Notes: generated from the letters alone by a model not told the origin. A DNA stretch of 64,000 bases from Paracoccus sediminilitoris (GCF_003259195.1 NZ_QJPK01000005.1:1-64000), one strand, 5' to 3'. Positions 8,651 to 19,015 are shown, counted from the first letter of the stretch. Numbers and translations: made by a program.

Positions 8651-9493
8651 ATGTCCATCAAACCCTCGCACGCGCTGCTGGCCGCATTGGCCCTGATCGC
8701 CGGTCCGGCATTCGCCCAAGAGGCCGCGACCCCGGCCCAGCCCGAAGCCAGCTCGACCGAGCAGCCGGCCGACGCGGCACCCACCACCGAAGCCAGCCCG
8801 ACCGAGGCCACCCCGACCGAGGCTCCTGCGGAAACGACCCCTGCCGTGGATGACGATGCCGCGCCCGCGCAGACCGATACCGAAGCTGCCACCGAAGCAC
8901 CGCAAGCCGAGGCGGCGCAGACCGACGCTGCCGATACGCCGACCGATGACGCCGATGCAACGGCAGCCGGACAGCCGGCAGCCAATGATCCGAACCGTCC
9001 CGGAACCTATTACGCCAAGTCCGAACATGGCGATTGGACCATCCGCTGCATTCGCGCAGGCGAGGGCAAGGACCCTTGCGAAATGTACAAGCTGCTGAAC
9101 GACCAGGAAGACAATGCGGTGGCCGAACTGACGCTGGTCCCCTTGTCGAATGGCAATGTCGCGGCCGGTGCCACTCTGGTGGCTCCGCTGGAAACCGACC
9201 TGATCGAGGGCCTAGGCTTCCAGGTCGACAGCGGCGAGATGCGCGGCTATCCCTTCAGCTTCTGCGCGCCCGTGGGCTGCATTTCGCGCCTTGGTTTCAC
9301 GCAGGCCGAACTGAACGGCATGAAGCGCGGCAACAAGGCTTCGGTGCAGCTGCTTCCCTTTGGCGGCGATCCCAAGCAGCCCGTCAAGCTGGACATCTCG
9401 CTCTCCGGTTTCACGGCCGCCTTTGACGAACTGGTTGCCTATGCCGCCCTGCCCGCCGATGAGGCAACGGACGAGACCGCACCCGCCGAATAA
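8651..9493 (+). CDS. Exported IalB-family (invasion-associated locus B) protein
   Basis: Protein of 280 residues. Residues 1-22 form a signal peptide ending GPAFA|QEA. Residues 23-115 are a low-complexity linker rich in Ala, Thr, Glu and Pro (repeats of the TEA/PTE type). The rest is an IalB domain: GDWTIRC, then the cysteine-bearing segments KDPCEMYK and FSFCAPVGCISRLGF, and FTAAFDEL. IalB proteins are periplasmic and were first linked to erythrocyte invasion in Bartonella; in free-living Rhodobacteraceae the role is unknown. It is transcribed alone and ends in a strong terminator. Confidence 0.85.
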   Translation: MSIKPSHALLAALALIAGPAFAQEAATPAQPEASSTEQPADAAPTTEASPTEATPTEAPAETTPAVDDDAAPAQTDTEAATEAPQAEAAQTDAADTPTDDADATAAGQPAANDPNRPGTYYAKSEHGDWTIRCIRAGEGKDPCEMYKLLNDQEDNAVAELTLVPLSNGNVAAGATLVAPLETDLIEGLGFQVDSGEMRGYPFSFCAPVGCISRLGFTQAELNGMKRGNKASVQLLPFGGDPKQPVKLDISLSGFTAAFDELVAYAALPADEATDETAPAE

Positions 9494-9511
9494 TCCGATA
9501 GCGACTTGACG

Positions 9512-9542
9512 AAACCGCGCCCCAGTCAGGGCGCGGTTTTTT
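9512..9542 (+). terminator. Intrinsic terminator after the IalB-family gene
   Basis: An 11-bp stem, AAACCGCGCCC/GGGCGCGGTTT with a six-base loop, runs into a T tract. It separates the gene from the convergent ketoacyl synthase gene. Confidence 0.85.
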
Positions 9543-9561
9543 CATGTCCGCCTTGGGTTGA

Positions 9562-10878
9562 TCAGACCCGGCGCAGCGCGATGACGGCGTTCAGGCCGCC
9601 AAAGGCGAAGGCGTTCGACAGCACCGCCTCGACCTCGACCTCGCGCGCTTCATTGGGAACCACGTCCAGTGCGCATTCTGGGTCAGCTTCCTGATAGCCG
9701 ATGGTCGGGGCGATCACCCCGTCGCGCAATGCCATGATGCAGGCCAGCAATTCGACCGCGCCCGTGCCGCCGATCAGGTGGCCGTGCATGGATTTGGTCG
9801 ATGACATCATCAGCTTGTCGGCGTGATGCCCGAAAGCATGGGCCACGGCCGCGCATTCCGTCTTGTCATTGGCCGCCGTCCCGGTGCCATGCGCGTTGAT
9901 ATAGCCGATCTGGTCACGGTTCAGACCGCCATCAGTCATCGCGCCGGTGATCGCGCGCTCAGCCCCTTGGGCCGAGGGCATGACGATATCCTGCGCGTCC
10001 GAGGACATGGCAAAGCCGACCACTTCGGCCAAGATGTCGGCACCGCGCGCCTTGGCGCGGCTGTACTCTTCGAAGACAAAGACGCCCGCACCTTCGCCCT
10101 GCACCATGCCATTGCGGTTGGCGCTGAAGGGGCGGCAGGCGTCCTTGGACATGACCCGCAGACCTTCCCAAGCCTTGACGCCGCCAAAGCACAGCATCGC
10201 CTCGGACCCGCCCGAGAGCATGACGTCCGCAGCCCCAGACCGCACCATCTGGAAGGCCAGACCCATCGCGTGGTTCGAACTGGCGCAGGCAGTCGCCACC
10301 GTAAAGGCGGGCCCCCGCAGGCCGAATTCCATACTGACATGGCTGGCGGCGGCATTGTTCATCAGCTTGGGGACGACAAAGGGGTGAACGCGGTTCTTCC
10401 CCTCCTCATAGACGGCGCGATAATTCTCGTCCCAGGTGTTCAACCCGCCGCCCGCCGTGCCCAGGATGACCCCGGACCGCAGCCCAAGCGCGCCTTCGAA
10501 ATTCAGCCCGGCCTGGGCCACGGCCTGTTTCGCGGCCAGCAACGTGAACTGTGTGAACTTGTCATAAAGCAGGATTTGCTGGCGGTTGAAATAAGTCTCA
10601 GGGGTCCAATTATGGATCTGGCCGCCGATCTGGATCGACAGCCGTTCGACGTCCCGGAAATCCAGCTGGGTGATCCCGCAACGCCCCTCGCGGAACGCCT
10701 CAAGCGTGGATGCGACGTCGTGGCCCAGGGCGTTGATGGTCCCCGCCCCAGTGATTACCACGCGGCGCAGGCCGTCGCGCCCGGCCTTGTCGCCACCCTG
10801 CGACACCGACGGCGCCGCAAGCCCCTGATCGATCCTGTCAGCCTGCTTGCCGACCGAAAGGCCCTTCTTCTTGCTCAT
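9562..10878 (-). CDS. Beta-ketoacyl-ACP synthase (FabF-type) of a specialised acyl cluster
   Basis: Condensing enzyme of 438 residues that extends acyl chains on ACP. The catalytic triad is visible: Cys in VATACASSNHA, His in NAHGTGT and His in SMHGHLIGGTG. It has an unusual basic extension of about 35 residues before the ketosynthase core (RRVVITGAGTINALG). Its ATG overlaps the stop of the upstream acp gene by four bases, so the two are translationally coupled. Position after lpxD and a dedicated ACP suggests a role in lipid A or other special acyl chains rather than bulk fatty acid synthesis. Confidence 0.88.
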   Translation of the reverse strand: MSKKKGLSVGKQADRIDQGLAAPSVSQGGDKAGRDGLRRVVITGAGTINALGHDVASTLEAFREGRCGITQLDFRDVERLSIQIGGQIHNWTPETYFNRQQILLYDKFTQFTLLAAKQAVAQAGLNFEGALGLRSGVILGTAGGGLNTWDENYRAVYEEGKNRVHPFVVPKLMNNAAASHVSMEFGLRGPAFTVATACASSNHAMGLAFQMVRSGAADVMLSGGSEAMLCFGGVKAWEGLRVMSKDACRPFSANRNGMVQGEGAGVFVFEEYSRAKARGADILAEVVGFAMSSDAQDIVMPSAQGAERAITGAMTDGGLNRDQIGYINAHGTGTAANDKTECAAVAHAFGHHADKLMMSSTKSMHGHLIGGTGAVELLACIMALRDGVIAPTIGYQEADPECALDVVPNEAREVEVEAVLSNAFAFGGLNAVIALRRV

Positions 10879-11141
10879 CCGTCCTTTTCCGCGACTAGGC
10901 GCTCGACGGCAGCAATAATGGTGCCCATGTTCGTGATGTCGAAATCCGACTTCTCGGGCTCGTTCGCATTGAAGGGGATGGTGATGTCGAACTCCTCCTC
11001 GATCGCGAAGATGGATTCGACCAGGCCCAGGCTGTCGATGCCCAGATCCTCGGGGGTTGCGTCGTCGGTCACCTGTTCGGGGTCAAGCATCGCCTGTTCG
11101 GCAATGATGGCACGAATTCGGGTCTTGATGTCTTCGGTCAT
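10875..11141 (-). CDS. Acyl carrier protein, specialised (AcpXL-like)
   Basis: Acidic protein of 88 residues with the phosphopantetheine attachment motif LGIDSLGLVE (serine near residue 37). It is longer than housekeeping AcpP and shares with rhizobial AcpXL the pattern DDLGIDSL followed by FAIEEEFDITIPF. It sits between lpxD (12 bases upstream) and a ketoacyl synthase (four-base overlap). I infer that it carries acyl groups for lipid A acylation. AcpXL identity is by resemblance only. Confidence 0.85.
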   Translation of the reverse strand: MTEDIKTRIRAIIAEQAMLDPEQVTDDATPEDLGIDSLGLVESIFAIEEEFDITIPFNANEPEKSDFDITNMGTIIAAVERLVAEKDG

Positions 11142-11153
11142 GTCGCCTCCTGC

Positions 11154-12254
11154 CTAGCCCTTTTCCAACAGACGTGTAACGGTTTCCTGAAGCTTTGACA
11201 GCTGTTGTGCGAAACGCGGCAAGCGCCGCATCGCCTTTTGGATTTCCAGCTGGGTTTCCATCTTGACCGCCGGATTGCCCAAAATAACGCGACCCGCCGG
11301 CACGCGGGTGAAGATCTTGGTCGCCCCGCCCGCGATCACGTCATCACCGATGGTGATGTTGTCCGACACGCCAACCTTGCCCGCCAGCACGACCCGGTCG
11401 CCCACCGTCGAGGACCCGGCAATACCCACCTGGCTGCACAGCAGACAGTCTTGGCCGACCACCACATTGTGGCCCAGCATCACCAGGTTGTCGATCTTGC
11501 TGCCTGACCCGACGCGCGTCGCGCGGATCGTGCCCCGGTCGATCGTGGCGTTCGACCCGATCTCGACATCGTCGCCCAGTTCGACCGTGCCAAGCGAATG
11601 AATGCGTGTCCAATGCTGGGTGGTGATGTTGGCGCGCGCGCCCAAGGTGCGCCGGATTTCCTCGATCCCCGATTCCTCGGGGGTGACAAAGGAAAAACCG
11701 TCGCCGCCGATGACCGCGCCCGGCTGGACGAACAGCCGGTCACCCGCGATCACGTCATGGCCGATGCGCACCCCCGCATGCAGGACCGCGTCGCTGCCGA
11801 TGCGCGCATTGCGCCCGATGCTGACATGCGAGGCGATCCGCGCATTCGCGCCGATCACGGCATCGCGTCCGATGACCACGAAGGGCGCGATGGCGGCACC
11901 CTCTCCGACTTGGGCCGTGGGGTGAATCACCGCCGTGGGGTGAATGCCGGGTTCGATGTCGGGCCCTTGGTCGAATGCCCGCGTCAGGCCCGCCATCACC
12001 AGGCGTGGGCGCGGCGCAAAGATCGCGGCCCGGACGCCATAGGCTTCCGGCTCCATGCCCTCGGCCAGAATGGCGATGCAGCCCGGACGCAGCGCCTCGG
12101 CATATTTGGGTGCCATGGCAAGGGCAATCTGCCCCCCCGTGGGACCTACCGGTTCAGTCTGGGCAGGTTCGCCAGCCCCGGTGACCTGCAGATCGGTTTC
12201 GCCCCAGGCGCGCGCATCCAGTGATTGCGCCAGTTCCTTGATCGTGACGGTCAT
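11154..12254 (-). CDS. lpxD: UDP-3-O-acylglucosamine N-acyltransferase
   Basis: Lipid A biosynthesis enzyme of 366 residues that transfers a 3-hydroxyacyl chain from ACP to UDP-3-O-acylglucosamine. The N-terminal uridine-binding domain (MTVTIKELAQSLDARAWG) is followed by a long left-handed beta-helix of hexapeptide repeats (IGRDAVIGANARI, VRIGHDVI) and a C-terminal helix. The catalytic His is probably in MLGHNVVVG. I chose the ATG at 12254 because AAGGGGGC precedes it and it gives the family N-terminus; an upstream in-frame extension looks spurious. It heads the lpxD-acp-ketosynthase unit, 70 bases after the L,D-transpeptidase gene. Confidence 0.93.
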   Translation of the reverse strand: MTVTIKELAQSLDARAWGETDLQVTGAGEPAQTEPVGPTGGQIALAMAPKYAEALRPGCIAILAEGMEPEAYGVRAAIFAPRPRLVMAGLTRAFDQGPDIEPGIHPTAVIHPTAQVGEGAAIAPFVVIGRDAVIGANARIASHVSIGRNARIGSDAVLHAGVRIGHDVIAGDRLFVQPGAVIGGDGFSFVTPEESGIEEIRRTLGARANITTQHWTRIHSLGTVELGDDVEIGSNATIDRGTIRATRVGSGSKIDNLVMLGHNVVVGQDCLLCSQVGIAGSSTVGDRVVLAGKVGVSDNITIGDDVIAGGATKIFTRVPAGRVILGNPAVKMETQLEIQKAMRRLPRFAQQLSKLQETVTRLLEKG

Positions 12255-12324
12255 GTTGCCCCCTTTTGGCCAGGGGCTTAGCGCGTTTGCCGGCGCCCTT
12301 CCAGCAAAACGAGACCGCCCGGGC

Positions 12325-13953
12325 TTATGATGCCGTGTCGATCTGACCCACGCCCTGCGCCTGCAGGGCCTGCCAGATGCGACCGTCACGTCCATAGATG
12401 TCACCGTAAAGCCTGACCTGTCCGGTCTGGTCTGGCCATGCGGTAAAATAGACCAAGTGAACCGGAACGGCAGGACGCAGGGTCAGCCAGGTTTCGCGCC
12501 CACTGTCCAGGGTGCGCTGGAACAGCCCCGCCGGATCATCGCTCTGCGCGGACAACAGTTCGCGCGCCAGGTCCCGCGGATCGCCGATGCGCACGCAGCC
12601 ATGCGAATAGGCGCGGGTCGAGTTGGCGAACAGGTGCTTGCTGGGCGTGTCGTGCAGATAGATGTTCCACTGGTTCGGGAAGATGAATTTGACGATCCCC
12701 AAAGCGTTGTCTTCGCTTGGCTTTTCACGCATCCGATAGGGAAAGTTGCTGGCGCTGTAGCGGTTGAAGTCGATGCTGTCGCGGGACACCACGTTTCCAC
12801 GACCGTCCACCACGTCCAGATGTGACACTGCATTGCGATTGGCCTGCAGCTTGGGCAGGTATTCACGCGTCGTGATCGACCGCGGCACGTTCCATGACGG
12901 ATTCACCACAACATTCGACATCATGTCCGAAAATTCGGGCGTGCGCATGTGTTCGTCATTCTTGCCCACGACGCTACGGGTCCGAAAGACTTCTTGCCCG
13001 TCTTGGAAGATGGCGGTTTCATATTGGGGGATGTTCACCCAGATGTAGCGACCGTCGAAATCATCCGAACCCATCCAGCGCAGGCGCTCCATGGCAACCA
13101 GAATTGCGCGCTGGCGGGCATTCTGTCCACCAGCCGCCTCGCCATTCAGCAGCCGGATGGTCTGCGGGCCCGCGATGCCGTCGTCCCTCAGCCCGACCGC
13201 ACGTTGGTAATCCGCCACGGCCCGGGACATGGACGCATCATAGAGCGTCGGATCGGCACTGTCTGCGGCAAAGCCGATCGCGGCCAGTCGGTCGCGCAGC
13301 GGAACGACGCCGGGACCCGACTGGCCGACACGCCAGACGGCCTCGGGTGCTTTGGCCAGTCCCTGCGGCACGGTCAGCCTTTCGGGGCCGAACAGCGCGT
13401 CCTGAAGCGTCTTGTAGGCGGGATGACTGGGGCCGGCGTTCATCAGCACCGCGGTCGGATCGGCCGAGGTCTGAAATTCACGCAACGACGCGACGATGGC
13501 GGGACGAGTTGGCGCACGCTTGATGTCGGGTTCGACAGCAGAGGGCGACAGGATTCCACTTTTCAGATCGCGCAACAGGCGTGCGGCGCGGGTGGCATAG
13601 GCCACCTCGTCCATGACGCTGCGGGGATGATCGGGCAACGATGCCGCATCATAGCGGGACGCCGGAATGCCGTGGCGTGGCATCGCTTCGATCGCCAGCT
13701 TGACCGCTTGGCGGCGGGCCTCGGCATCGGGGCCGATGAAGACCGGGGCCAGCCCGTTGCCGCCATAAAAGGCCGCCAGGTCGGAATCACCCGCGACGGC
13801 CCGGGCCAGATCCATCTGCGCCGCCGAAAACTGCAGCTTGGGTCCTGGCACCGACATCAGGGCGGCGACCCTTTCCTGCGCCGCGACCGGTGCGGACATT
13901 GCCGCAGCACCCAGCAAGATTGCAAAAACCGAACCCACACGCCAAGCGGACAT
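12325..13953 (-). CDS. Periplasmic L,D-transpeptidase (YcbB-like) with peptidoglycan-binding domain
   Basis: Protein of 542 residues. The signal peptide ends at APVAA|QE near residue 25. An N-terminal scaffold region is followed by a peptidoglycan-binding module (VGLRDDGIAGPQTIRLLNG, near 240) and a YkuD catalytic domain with SHGCVRIGDP, whose cysteine is near residue 453. L,D-transpeptidases make 3-3 cross-links or attach proteins to peptidoglycan; the long YcbB type favours cross-linking. I chose the ATG at 13953, where the signal peptide starts, over an upstream in-frame ATG. It lies just before lpxD on the same strand and is divergent from a DUF882 gene of related function. Confidence 0.88.
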   Translation of the reverse strand: MSAWRVGSVFAILLGAAAMSAPVAAQERVAALMSVPGPKLQFSAAQMDLARAVAGDSDLAAFYGGNGLAPVFIGPDAEARRQAVKLAIEAMPRHGIPASRYDAASLPDHPRSVMDEVAYATRAARLLRDLKSGILSPSAVEPDIKRAPTRPAIVASLREFQTSADPTAVLMNAGPSHPAYKTLQDALFGPERLTVPQGLAKAPEAVWRVGQSGPGVVPLRDRLAAIGFAADSADPTLYDASMSRAVADYQRAVGLRDDGIAGPQTIRLLNGEAAGGQNARQRAILVAMERLRWMGSDDFDGRYIWVNIPQYETAIFQDGQEVFRTRSVVGKNDEHMRTPEFSDMMSNVVVNPSWNVPRSITTREYLPKLQANRNAVSHLDVVDGRGNVVSRDSIDFNRYSASNFPYRMREKPSEDNALGIVKFIFPNQWNIYLHDTPSKHLFANSTRAYSHGCVRIGDPRDLARELLSAQSDDPAGLFQRTLDSGRETWLTLRPAVPVHLVYFTAWPDQTGQVRLYGDIYGRDGRIWQALQAQGVGQIDTAS

Positions 13954-14257
13954 GACACACCCCAATTCAACAGTTACCGATTGTCTCATACCCTGATGAC
14001 ACAAGCCACCAGCCATCCCACTGGTACCGCGCGAGAAAAAGGTGCGTTGCAACCAGGTCACAGGGTTTCGTTCGATCTGCAACAACCGCTAAATTGGCGG
14101 TTTCTTGCCGAAATACAACCTAACATGGAATGCAGGGGCAGAATCCGTTTCTCAACCTCAAGGTATTTTGACACAATGTTAGCAAGTCGAGGATAAACCA
14201 CGACATGCCGCGAAAGTTTCGCGGATCCAAAAAACGAAGCAGGACAGGCGATCTGAC
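13954..14257. other. Divergent intergenic region
   Basis: These 304 bases separate the L,D-transpeptidase gene from the DUF882 gene. The right half (14080-14200) is relatively AT-rich and should hold promoters. I see no gene, tRNA, or clear operator in it. Confidence 0.5.
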
Positions 14258-14818
14258 ATGACAATGGACCTCATCTCCCGTCGCGGCGTGCTGGGCGCAT
14301 TTGCAGCAACCAGCGTCGTGGCTGCTCCGGTTATGGCCAACGCTTTCGGGTTCCTTCGCGGGGCCGGCGACATGCGCCGCGTGCGCATGTATTCGGGACG
14401 TACCGGCGAAAGCATCGACACCGTCTATTGGGTCGATGGCAAATATATCCGCGAAGCCTTGAATGAAATCAACGTCTTCATGCGCGACTGGCGCACCGGC
14501 GAAGTGATCGGGATCGACCCGCGCACCATCGACGTGGCGGCCGCATCCTCGCGCCTGCTGCAGACGAACGAACCCTACATGATGCTGTCGGGATACCGCT
14601 CGCCGCGCACCAACGCGATGCTGCGTCGCAATTCCAGCGGTGTCGCCAAGAATTCGCTGCACATGACGGGCAAGGCTGCCGACCTGCGGCTGAAGTCGCG
14701 TTCGGTCGCGCAGATGTTCCAGGCGGCTTCGGCCTGCCGCGGTGGCGGTGTCGGACGCTACAGCCGTTCGAACTTCGTGCACATGGATTGCGGCCCGGTC
14801 CGCACCTGGGGCAGCTGA
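14258..14818 (+). CDS. Tat-exported DUF882 protein (peptidase M15-like, YcbK family)
   Basis: Protein of 186 residues. The N-terminus has a twin-arginine signal (ISRRGVLGAFA) with cleavage near APVMANA. The mature part has the zinc-ligand pattern of M15 peptidases: a histidine in SLHMTGKAADLRL, where the aspartate is the second ligand, and VHMDCG near the C-terminus. DUF882/YcbK proteins are thought to trim peptidoglycan peptides; E. coli MepK cuts L,D cross-links. That would fit its place opposite an L,D-transpeptidase gene. This functional link is inferred from neighbourhood. Confidence 0.86.
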   Translation: MTMDLISRRGVLGAFAATSVVAAPVMANAFGFLRGAGDMRRVRMYSGRTGESIDTVYWVDGKYIREALNEINVFMRDWRTGEVIGIDPRTIDVAAASSRLLQTNEPYMMLSGYRSPRTNAMLRRNSSGVAKNSLHMTGKAADLRLKSRSVAQMFQAASACRGGGVGRYSRSNFVHMDCGPVRTWGS

Positions 14819-14971
14819 TCTCGGGCATCTGCCTGCATGGATATGACTTGCGCCCTTGCCCATCGGCAAGGGGCGTTGCCCGGAAACGGGCCTTGTCTCA
14901 ATTCGGGCTTGCCCTTCATCCCGGCTGCGGTCAGCCTTGCAGGAATGATCCATGCTGAAGAACGGACCTAC

Positions 14972-15559
14972 ATGAGCCCCCAGAACACGCGTCGCTTTCG
15001 AACCGCCAAGATCATCCAGGCGGCCGCCGTCGAACTTTCGGTCCGCGATGGCATTGCCAATGTCACGACCGAAGCGATCGCCCGCCACGCGGGAATCAGC
15101 ACGCGCACGTTCTTCAACTATTACCCCTACAAGGAAGCGGCCCTGATGGGACCGCCGCCCGACTATCCGCCCGAAGCTTCCGAAAAATTCGTGGTCGGCA
15201 AGGGACGCCTGATCGATGATCTGCAGACGCTGATATCGGCCCATCTGGAACGCTATCTGGGTGAGCGAGAGATGATCGGCCACATGCTGGCTCTCTCTGA
15301 CAGCGATGCCAAGCTGGAGGCACTGCGCAACAGCGCCATGCTGGCGCGGCGCGCGCAGATGCGCGGCCTGCTGCACCGCCGCCTGCCCGGATCGGACGAA
15401 CGCGTCATCGAGATCCTGGCCGCCGCGATCATCGCCGCCACCAATGCCGCGACCAAGGATTGGGTGGCCGGAACGCGCGATGACTTCATCGCCTCGGCCC
15501 ACGAAAACCTTTCCTTGATCCTGACCGCCGCCGAAATGCTGGGCCGGGCCTCCGACTAG
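14972..15559 (+). CDS. TetR-family transcriptional regulator
   Basis: Protein of 195 residues. The N-terminal TetR helix-turn-helix is clear: VTTEAIARHAGISTRTFFNYY, with the recognition helix near residues 35-50. The C-terminal ligand domain is not assignable to a subfamily. I chose the ATG at 14972 (MSPQNTRR), which fits the usual short lead-in; an ATG 27 bases upstream is possible. It converges on the RutR-like gene with a 13-base gap. Its target is unknown. Confidence 0.82.
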   Translation: MSPQNTRRFRTAKIIQAAAVELSVRDGIANVTTEAIARHAGISTRTFFNYYPYKEAALMGPPPDYPPEASEKFVVGKGRLIDDLQTLISAHLERYLGEREMIGHMLALSDSDAKLEALRNSAMLARRAQMRGLLHRRLPGSDERVIEILAAAIIAATNAATKDWVAGTRDDFIASAHENLSLILTAAEMLGRASD

Positions 15560-15572
15560 GGATCAGGCTCGG

Positions 15573-16190
15573 CTAGGGCGTCAGCAGCTTGCGGTACATC
15601 TGATCCAGAAAGGCCTGCCCTTCGTCGAAAGGATCGCGCCCGCGACCCAGCACGGCGCGCACCTGAATCTCGAAATCGGCATAATGCTGGGTCATCGACC
15701 AAATCGAGAAGATCAGGTGGCGCGGATCGGTCCGCGCCAGCCGCCCGTCATCCATCCAGCCCTGCAGCACCATCACCGTCCGGTCGACGATCTCGCGCAG
15801 GCCGCCCCCCAGGATCTGGGTCAGGTGCGGCGCGCCTTGCAGGATCTCATAGGCGAACAGGCGCGATTCGCGGGGATAGTCCCGCGACATGCGCATCTTG
15901 GCGGCGACATAGCCCAGGACCTCGGACATCGGATCACCCGCCGGATCGATCTGCTGCATGGGGGCCAGCCACATGTCCAGCAGTTCCGTCAGCAGGGTCT
16001 TGTGGATGTCGTCCTTGGACGAAAAATAATAAAGCACGTTCGGCTTGGACAATCCTGCCGACCTCGCGATCTGGTCGATCGTCGTCCCGCGAAAGCCGTT
16101 TGCCGAAAAAACGTTCAACGCCCCATCCATGATCAAATCGCGATTCTTCTGCTGAATCCGGGTCATTCGGGGCATTTTCGCGTCTGTCAT
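15573..16190 (-). CDS. rutR: RutR-like TetR regulator of pyrimidine catabolism
   Basis: Regulator of 205 residues. The helix-turn-helix (TTIDQIARSAGLSKPNVLYYF) and the C-terminal part (YPRESRLFAYEILQGAPHL, SIWSMTQHYADFE) match the RutR/YcdC subfamily, whose DNA binding is relieved by uracil or thymine. GGAGG precedes the ATG. It is divergent from the pyrimidine-degradation operon, and a near-perfect RutR palindrome lies in the shared region. I infer that it represses the operon and perhaps itself until pyrimidine is present. Confidence 0.82.
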   Translation of the reverse strand: MTDAKMPRMTRIQQKNRDLIMDGALNVFSANGFRGTTIDQIARSAGLSKPNVLYYFSSKDDIHKTLLTELLDMWLAPMQQIDPAGDPMSEVLGYVAAKMRMSRDYPRESRLFAYEILQGAPHLTQILGGGLREIVDRTVMVLQGWMDDGRLARTDPRHLIFSIWSMTQHYADFEIQVRAVLGRGRDPFDEGQAFLDQMYRKLLTP

Positions 16191-16262
16191 CGGTGCCTCC
16201 GCTCTGGCATGATCTGATTTTGAGCAGTCCGGGGGGAAATGTCACGCAAGGGTTCACCGCGC

Positions 16263-16310
16263 TTGACTGGTATCCGACCCGTGCTAGCTTGATCCTGACC
16301 GTTTGGTCAA
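16263..16310 (+). promoter_or_regulatory. Promoter with RutR-type operator for the pyrimidine operon
   Basis: A sigma-70-like promoter is readable: TTGACT at 16263-16268, a 16-base spacer and TAGCTT at 16285-16290. The palindrome CTGACCGTTTGGTCAA at 16295-16310 overlaps the expected transcription start. It differs from the published E. coli RutR core, TTGACCA-NN-TGGTCAA, only at the first base and one inner base. Its position would block initiation when bound. Confidence 0.75.
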
Positions 16311-16331
16311 TAATTCAAAAGGGTTCCCACG

Positions 16332-17657
<1,326 letters not shown>

Positions 17658-17722
17658 CCGCCAAGACACCCATCAAGCCGACCCCGCATCAGAACGGGGC
17701 GGCCAGACAGGAAGGACAAAAC

Positions 17723-18988
17723 ATGACCGTTGCAAGCGGGGTGGTTTCGGCTGCCAACATGAAGATCGATGGCGACCGGCTGTGGGACAGCCTGATGCAG
17801 ATGGCCAAGGTGGGTCCGGGGATTGCCGGCGGGAACAATCGCCAGACCCTGACCGACGCGGATGCCGAAGGCCGCCGCCTGTTCCAGTCCTGGTGCGAGG
17901 ATGCGGGCATGACCATGGGTCTGGACCGCATGGGCAACATGTTCATGTACCATGAGGGCACCGAACCCGACTTGGACCCCGTCTATATCGGCAGCCATCT
18001 GGATACCCAGCCCACCGGCGGGAAATATGACGGCGTGCTGGGGGTCTTGGCGGGGCTGGAGGTGGTCCGCTCGATCCGCGACATGGGCGTCAAGACGCGC
18101 CGCCCCATCGTGGTGGTCAACTGGACGAACGAGGAAGGCGCGCGTTTCGCGCCGGCCATGCTGGCCTCGGGCGTCTTTGCGGGCGTCCTGACCGAGGATT
18201 ACGCCAACAGCCGCAAGGATGCCGAGGGCAAAAGCTTTGGCGAGGAACTGGATCGCATCGGCTGGCGCGGGACCGAGGATGTGGGCAAGCGTCCCATCCA
18301 CGCCATGTTCGAATACCACATCGAACAGGGCCCCATCCTGGAGGCCGAGGGCAAGGATATCGGTGTCGTCACCCATGGTCAGGGCCTGTGGTGGCTGCAG
18401 GTCACGCTGACCGGCAAGGACGCCCATACCGGATCAACCCCCATGACCATGCGCGTGAACGCGGGCCTTGGCATGGCACGCATCACCGAGGCCGTGCATC
18501 GCATCGCCATGGATCACCAGCCAGCTGCCGTGGGCGCCGTGGGTCAGGCCAACCTCTATCCCAACAGCCGTAACGTGATCCCCGGTAAGGCGGTCTTTAC
18601 CATCGATTTCCGCTCGCCCGACCTGGAAAAGCTGACCTCGATGCGGTCGGTGCTTGAGGCAGAAGCCGCTGATATCGCCAAGGAACTCGGCCTTGGCATC
18701 GAAATCGAACCCGTCGGCCATTTCGACCCGGTGACCTTCGATCCGGCGCTGGTCGCATCGGTCCGGCAGGCGGCGGAACGGCTGGGGCACAGCCACATGG
18801 ACATCATCTCGGGGGCGGGTCACGACGCCTGCTGGATCAACAAGGTCGCGCCGACCGTGATGATCATGTGCCCCTGCGTCGACGGCCTGTCCCACAACGA
18901 GGCCGAAGAGATCACGCCCCAATGGGCGGCTGCGGGGGGTGACGTGCTGCTGCATGCGGTGTTGGACGCCGCCGAAATCGTCCGCTGA
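17723..18988 (+). CDS. Beta-ureidopropionase (Zn-dependent N-carbamoyl amidohydrolase)
   Basis: M20/allantoate-amidohydrolase family enzyme of 421 residues. Metal-ligand segments are visible: GSHLDTQPTGGKYDG (His near 92, Asp near 103), NEEGARF (Glu near 137-138), EYHIEQGPILE and GAGHDACW. In this operon it most likely hydrolyses N-carbamoyl-beta-alanine to beta-alanine, CO2 and ammonia, the third step of reductive pyrimidine breakdown. AGGAAGGA lies before the ATG. L-carbamoylases and allantoate amidohydrolases have the same fold, so the substrate rests on context. Confidence 0.88.
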   Translation: MTVASGVVSAANMKIDGDRLWDSLMQMAKVGPGIAGGNNRQTLTDADAEGRRLFQSWCEDAGMTMGLDRMGNMFMYHEGTEPDLDPVYIGSHLDTQPTGGKYDGVLGVLAGLEVVRSIRDMGVKTRRPIVVVNWTNEEGARFAPAMLASGVFAGVLTEDYANSRKDAEGKSFGEELDRIGWRGTEDVGKRPIHAMFEYHIEQGPILEAEGKDIGVVTHGQGLWWLQVTLTGKDAHTGSTPMTMRVNAGLGMARITEAVHRIAMDHQPAAVGAVGQANLYPNSRNVIPGKAVFTIDFRSPDLEKLTSMRSVLEAEAADIAKELGLGIEIEPVGHFDPVTFDPALVASVRQAAERLGHSHMDIISGAGHDACWINKVAPTVMIMCPCVDGLSHNEAEEITPQWAAAGGDVLLHAVLDAAEIVR

Positions 18989-19015
18989 ACGCAACATCAA
19001 GAAAGGGCTGGAGAG

